NCBI GenBank assembly: GCA_949318235.1
Contig: OX439129.1
Coordinates: 19,609,066-19,673,065 of the forward strand
Length of the DNA: 64,000 nt
From: Ecdyonurus torrentis
Lineage: Eukaryota > Arthropoda > Insecta > Ephemeroptera > Heptageniidae
Reading direction: 5' to 3'
How positions within the stretch are numbered: position 1 is the first letter of the stretch; every line of letters starts with the position of its first letter. Made by a program: the position numbers and the translations under genes. This document shows, piece after piece, positions 61,249 through 64,000 of the stretch. The notes beneath the pieces are model-generated. The model had not been told where the DNA came from. It worked only from the letters and a program-made list of their open reading frames with translations, and ran no database searches.

Positions 61249-61372
61249 TCGGAGTAACAGCAGGCGACTCGGTATTAAAACTACTTGAAGTTGTCGCGAG
61301 GAAACTTGAGCTCGCTTTGTTTTTATTGAGAGATGTCAACGCAAGTGCTGAGTTACATTTTGTTTTAATTGT
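61249..61372 (+). CDS. Weak candidate exon, product unrecognised (right edge unknown)
   Basis: After a T-rich stretch and acceptor cttacaag (61241-61248), a phase-1 frame reads VGVTAGDSVLKLLEVVARKL, then ELALFLLRDVNAS, an amphipathic, codon-balanced stretch that stands out from the AT-rich surroundings. The frame stays open to 61460 but becomes AT-driven after about 61370. No clear donor was seen. It could follow the 53191 exon by phase, but there is no independent link. Confidence 0.2.
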
Positions 61373-61943
61373 CATATGGATGACAATTAACCACAAATAT
61401 TTAGTACAACCTTTTAGAGTTTTATTTATTATTATTATTTTTTTGTTTGAAATAAAATAAACATACACCCTGAAATCGCAAAAATTTAATATTCTCTTTT
61501 CGTACGCTCATATCTTCCTAATTATCTATTGTATGCTTACGTGCATTAAATAAAATTTACGCACGATGTTTGGTAGGTATGTACCGTTTTTATCAAATGT
61601 AATTTAATACAATAGAGAAAGGGTAAAAAATTGTATGAAGACGTCAAAATTGTAAATTCACGAAGTGAAGTACTGGGAATGAGCTCGCAAGAAGAAAATA
61701 AATAAGTATATTTGTGACGAGAATACAGAGAAGCATAGGATGGCAGGTTCATGACGTCACAGGTGTCTTGAACCCTGAGAGGTGAGGTACCTTCAAGTAC
61801 AGTACTTGTTTATAAAACTCGTTGCCTTGGTCAGCAACGTTTGTATGTAAAAGTGAGTTTAAAAAAATACATGTAAAAAAACGGTTTAGACTTTAGCGGA
61901 ATTTGTGGTCTTTTGACTTCTCCCGCGTTCGTTCAACATCTGC

Positions 61944-61946
<3 letters not shown>

Positions 61947-61975
<29 letters not shown>
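61947..61975 (+). repeat. (GA)n microsatellite
   Basis: Fourteen units; purine-rich on the plus strand. Confidence 0.95.
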
Positions 61976-61977
<2 letters not shown>

Positions 61978-62564
61978 TATTTTTTGTGTTACTCAACTCA
62001 TGAATGGCATTTGTATAAATTATTCACGCAAAAAAACATAATTTAATTTTTTTCCGTCATATATTTTGATATGAAAATATTCGCAAACCATAAAATTAAT
62101 GTCAAAAATGTTGTTACAAAAATTTGCAACTATTTTTAATTATATGCTTATTCTATATAAATGCGAAGAAGAGGGCATAAAAAAGGGCAAGTTCTATTTA
62201 TATAAACTTAATTTTCAAGGTAAATTCAATTTACAAAATTTGTTAATAATTCTTATTTTAATTATTTGTTTAGACATATTAATTGATACTTGTATACATC
62301 TTAGAAAAAAGCATTTAATTATTTTTTACGTCTTTCTCTTTCTTTCTCATTCTAATTTAAAACGATTTATTTACACTAAGCAAGAAAAATAAAAGTCGTT
62401 AATTAAGCACATGATTTTTTTTTCTACTGTAAATTATTAAACCTAATAAAAACTTTTAACGCGCAGAGTTAATTGGTTTATAAGAAAAACATTTACTTTT
62501 AAATATACAAATAATAATTATTTTTCATTCAGCATGGTATAAATGAAAATGTGTAGTTTGTATG

Positions 62565-62569
<5 letters not shown>

Positions 62570-62598
<29 letters not shown>
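62570..62598. repeat. Poly(A) tract
   Basis: About 29 A residues. Confidence 0.9.
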
Positions 62599-62600
<2 letters not shown>

Positions 62601-62845
62601 GTCATGTCAAAAGCGGAAAGCTAGCTCTTATTTTTCTTCCGACTGGTGAAATATTTTAAAATCAGCAAAAAAGTAGAGCTGTTTATTAGTCACCAAGGAA
62701 ACACATTTGCTGAGATTTACAGAAAAAATATTTCTTAGAAGAGAACATGTAATCTGTCTACGTAATAAGGAAATATAACCTAAGCATTAGGATTTATTAC
62801 ATCACATTTCCAGCCTAGTTTTATGTAATATTTGTAAAACGCTTT

Positions 62846-62848
<3 letters not shown>

Positions 62849-62892
<44 letters not shown>
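62849..62892. repeat. Poly(A) tract, 44 bases
   Basis: The longest A run in the window. Reading left to right, no retrotransposon sequence was recognised before it. Confidence 0.95.
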
Positions 62893-62896
<4 letters not shown>

Positions 62897-63525
62897 GTTG
62901 ATTAGAGAAAATAAATCAATATATTCGGAATATAATTAACAATAAATAGAAAATATTAAACTATATAAGCTGCCAGAAATTCTATTGCTGCTATTTTTTT
63001 TCTTCCTTGCATTGTAGTTACAATTGTAACAGTATATATAGAAGAAAATGTAAACCCTCGCGTTATAAAAATAAAGGATGTTTATTTAAAAACTTATACT
63101 TGTTAAAAGAACAGACAGACCCCTATAGAGTTCCAAATTTAAAGAATTACCATATTAAAATATGTGACATTCGTCTATTATGTAATATATCTAAATAAAA
63201 GCATATCAAATAGGCGTATATCTTAATTTAAATATACTAGAGTGACCATGCACGCTGTTGTTTTATATAACGATAACTATATAATATGTTGCTCGCTAAA
63301 ACTGAAAAATATTTCCAACGTTAGATTGTTATCTGTGGCCTGGCTTGAGCATATTTATAAGTGCTTATGAGAAATTATTTAAGCAAAAGGCACCTCCGCC
63401 CGACTTTACAAAACAACAAAAGAGAGGCCCAAGAGAGGGCTATGTTTTAGAGACAAAGGAACATCATATTTAATATCTCTAGCTTGCGCCCCTCCCACAC
63501 TCAACTATCCAACTTTGGTACTCAC

Positions 63526-63604
63526 GCGCTTGGATGACAAGACGCCTACTTTCACGACAAGTAACTTCAACATCAAATACATCAATTTCTCGTCCATGTA
63601 ACAT
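63526..63604 (-). CDS. Candidate first coding exon, product unrecognised
   Basis: The minus-strand ATG at 63604-63602 (AAAatg, A at -3) opens 26 codons plus one base, ending at a strong donor c|gtgagtacc (63526/63525). The peptide begins MLHGREIDVFDVEVT and continues CRESRRLVIQA. It is charged, non-repetitive and unlike the AT-driven Ile/Lys/Asn frames around it. The same frame is open to about 63708, so an internal exon is also possible. I do not recognise the family and it does not match the missing HTATSF1 N-terminus as I know it. If real, the gene runs leftward (minus strand) into the window. Confidence 0.3.
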
Positions 63605-64000
63605 TTTAAGATTATAAGCAGGGTGAATTTTATTATCTTTCCATTTCCATGCATTCCCAATATGTAATGTAGCATTAAAAAAAAATTTGCTACAATTTTT
63701 AACTTTTTAACCATATAAAATTATGCAGAATAAATATAAATATTATTGTATAAGGACAATAAATTATTACCTATAAAGGTAGAAACAGTAGTGAAAATAC
63801 CACGTTTTTATTTTACCACTGTCTCTACCTTACTACGAAAATTTAAGATATATCTATAATTAATAATTATACATCTCCATATTTTCTGGAAAATCCTGTT
63901 TAAACACACAGAAATATAATTGATAAAACTCTGATACGGTACAAAATTTGTATTATGCAATATTTTCAAAAAAATTACGTGCAATATTGGAGTTTTATTG
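63605..64000. other. AT-rich right edge of window
   Basis: No feature recognised beyond the open frame that extends the 63526 exon candidate leftward on the minus strand. Confidence 0.4.

Larger units (their letters stand above)
60874..63525. other. AT-rich stretch with repeats
   Basis: Contains the weak exon candidate at 61249, a TGACGTCA octamer at 61752-61759, a GA tract, and long poly(A) runs. The frame at 62099-62392 is AT-driven and unsupported. Confidence 0.5.

Noticed and set aside
61238..61468. Minus-strand Ser/Thr-rich frame
   Set aside because: It is antisense to a plus-strand stretch with the better acceptor, and it starts in a T/A-driven run.
62099..62392. 97-codon plus-strand frame
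   Set aside because: AT-driven Lys/Ile/Leu/Phe composition with no splice or promoter context.

Overview
The window is nuclear DNA of a metazoan. Protein-coding parts are split by many short GT-AG introns. Exons have balanced base composition, while introns and spacers are very AT-rich and full of homopolymers and (GA)n, (AT)n, (GAAA)n and (AATG)n microsatellites. There are no operons, bacterial signals, CRISPR arrays or recognisable transposase or reverse-transcriptase genes. Intron-dense genes plus abundant GA microsatellites would suit an invertebrate, perhaps a crustacean or other arthropod. That placement is inference and is not fixed by any marker here.

Region 1 (1-14157, plus strand) holds most of one gene: an ABCA1/ABCA4/ABCA7-type full lipid transporter. 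I could join 40 exons in one uninterrupted frame of about 2,100 codons, ending in a stop at 14155-14157. Missing are the N-terminal ~150 residues, judged against the 2,261-residue human ABCA1, including the first membrane span. Both nucleotide-binding domains are intact. One inferred exon (7041-7271) would add a cysteine-rich insert to the cytoplasmic linker.

Region 2 (14158-20298) is a convergent tail-to-tail spacer. It carries a 33-bp minisatellite flanked by inverted repeats, a 909-bp non-autonomous DNA transposon with ~185-bp terminal inverted repeats and a TA target duplication, and one copy of a dispersed repeat.

Region 3 (20299-21979, minus strand) holds the last four exons of a Tat-SF1 (HTATSF1, yeast Cus2) homologue, a U2 snRNP-associated splicing factor. 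They encode the end of RRM1, a lysine/arginine-rich linker, the U2AF-homology-motif domain with its Arg-Trp-Phe signature, and a short acidic tail. The exons encoding the rest of RRM1 are not visible in the window, so the next intron upstream probably runs more than 42 kb to the right-hand edge.

Region 4 (21980-64000) is gene-poor and repeat-rich. It contains fifteen GA/CT tracts, fourteen of them purine-rich on the plus strand; several hairpin or MITE-like elements, two of which are related copies; and long (GAAA)n and (AT)n arrays. Its best gene candidate is a plus-strand first exon at 53191-53254: a signal peptide with a TATA box, a CRE palindrome, a good start context and a splice donor, with no recognised following exon. 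A minus-strand first-exon candidate lies at 63526-63604. Neither product is recognised.

The two confident genes work in unrelated processes (lipid export at membranes, and pre-mRNA splicing) and are simply neighbours. I did not see a novel multi-gene system. The more unusual signals are the cysteine-rich ABCA exon, the strand-biased GA tracts, the excess of TGACGTCA octamers, and the transposon-like inverted repeats.
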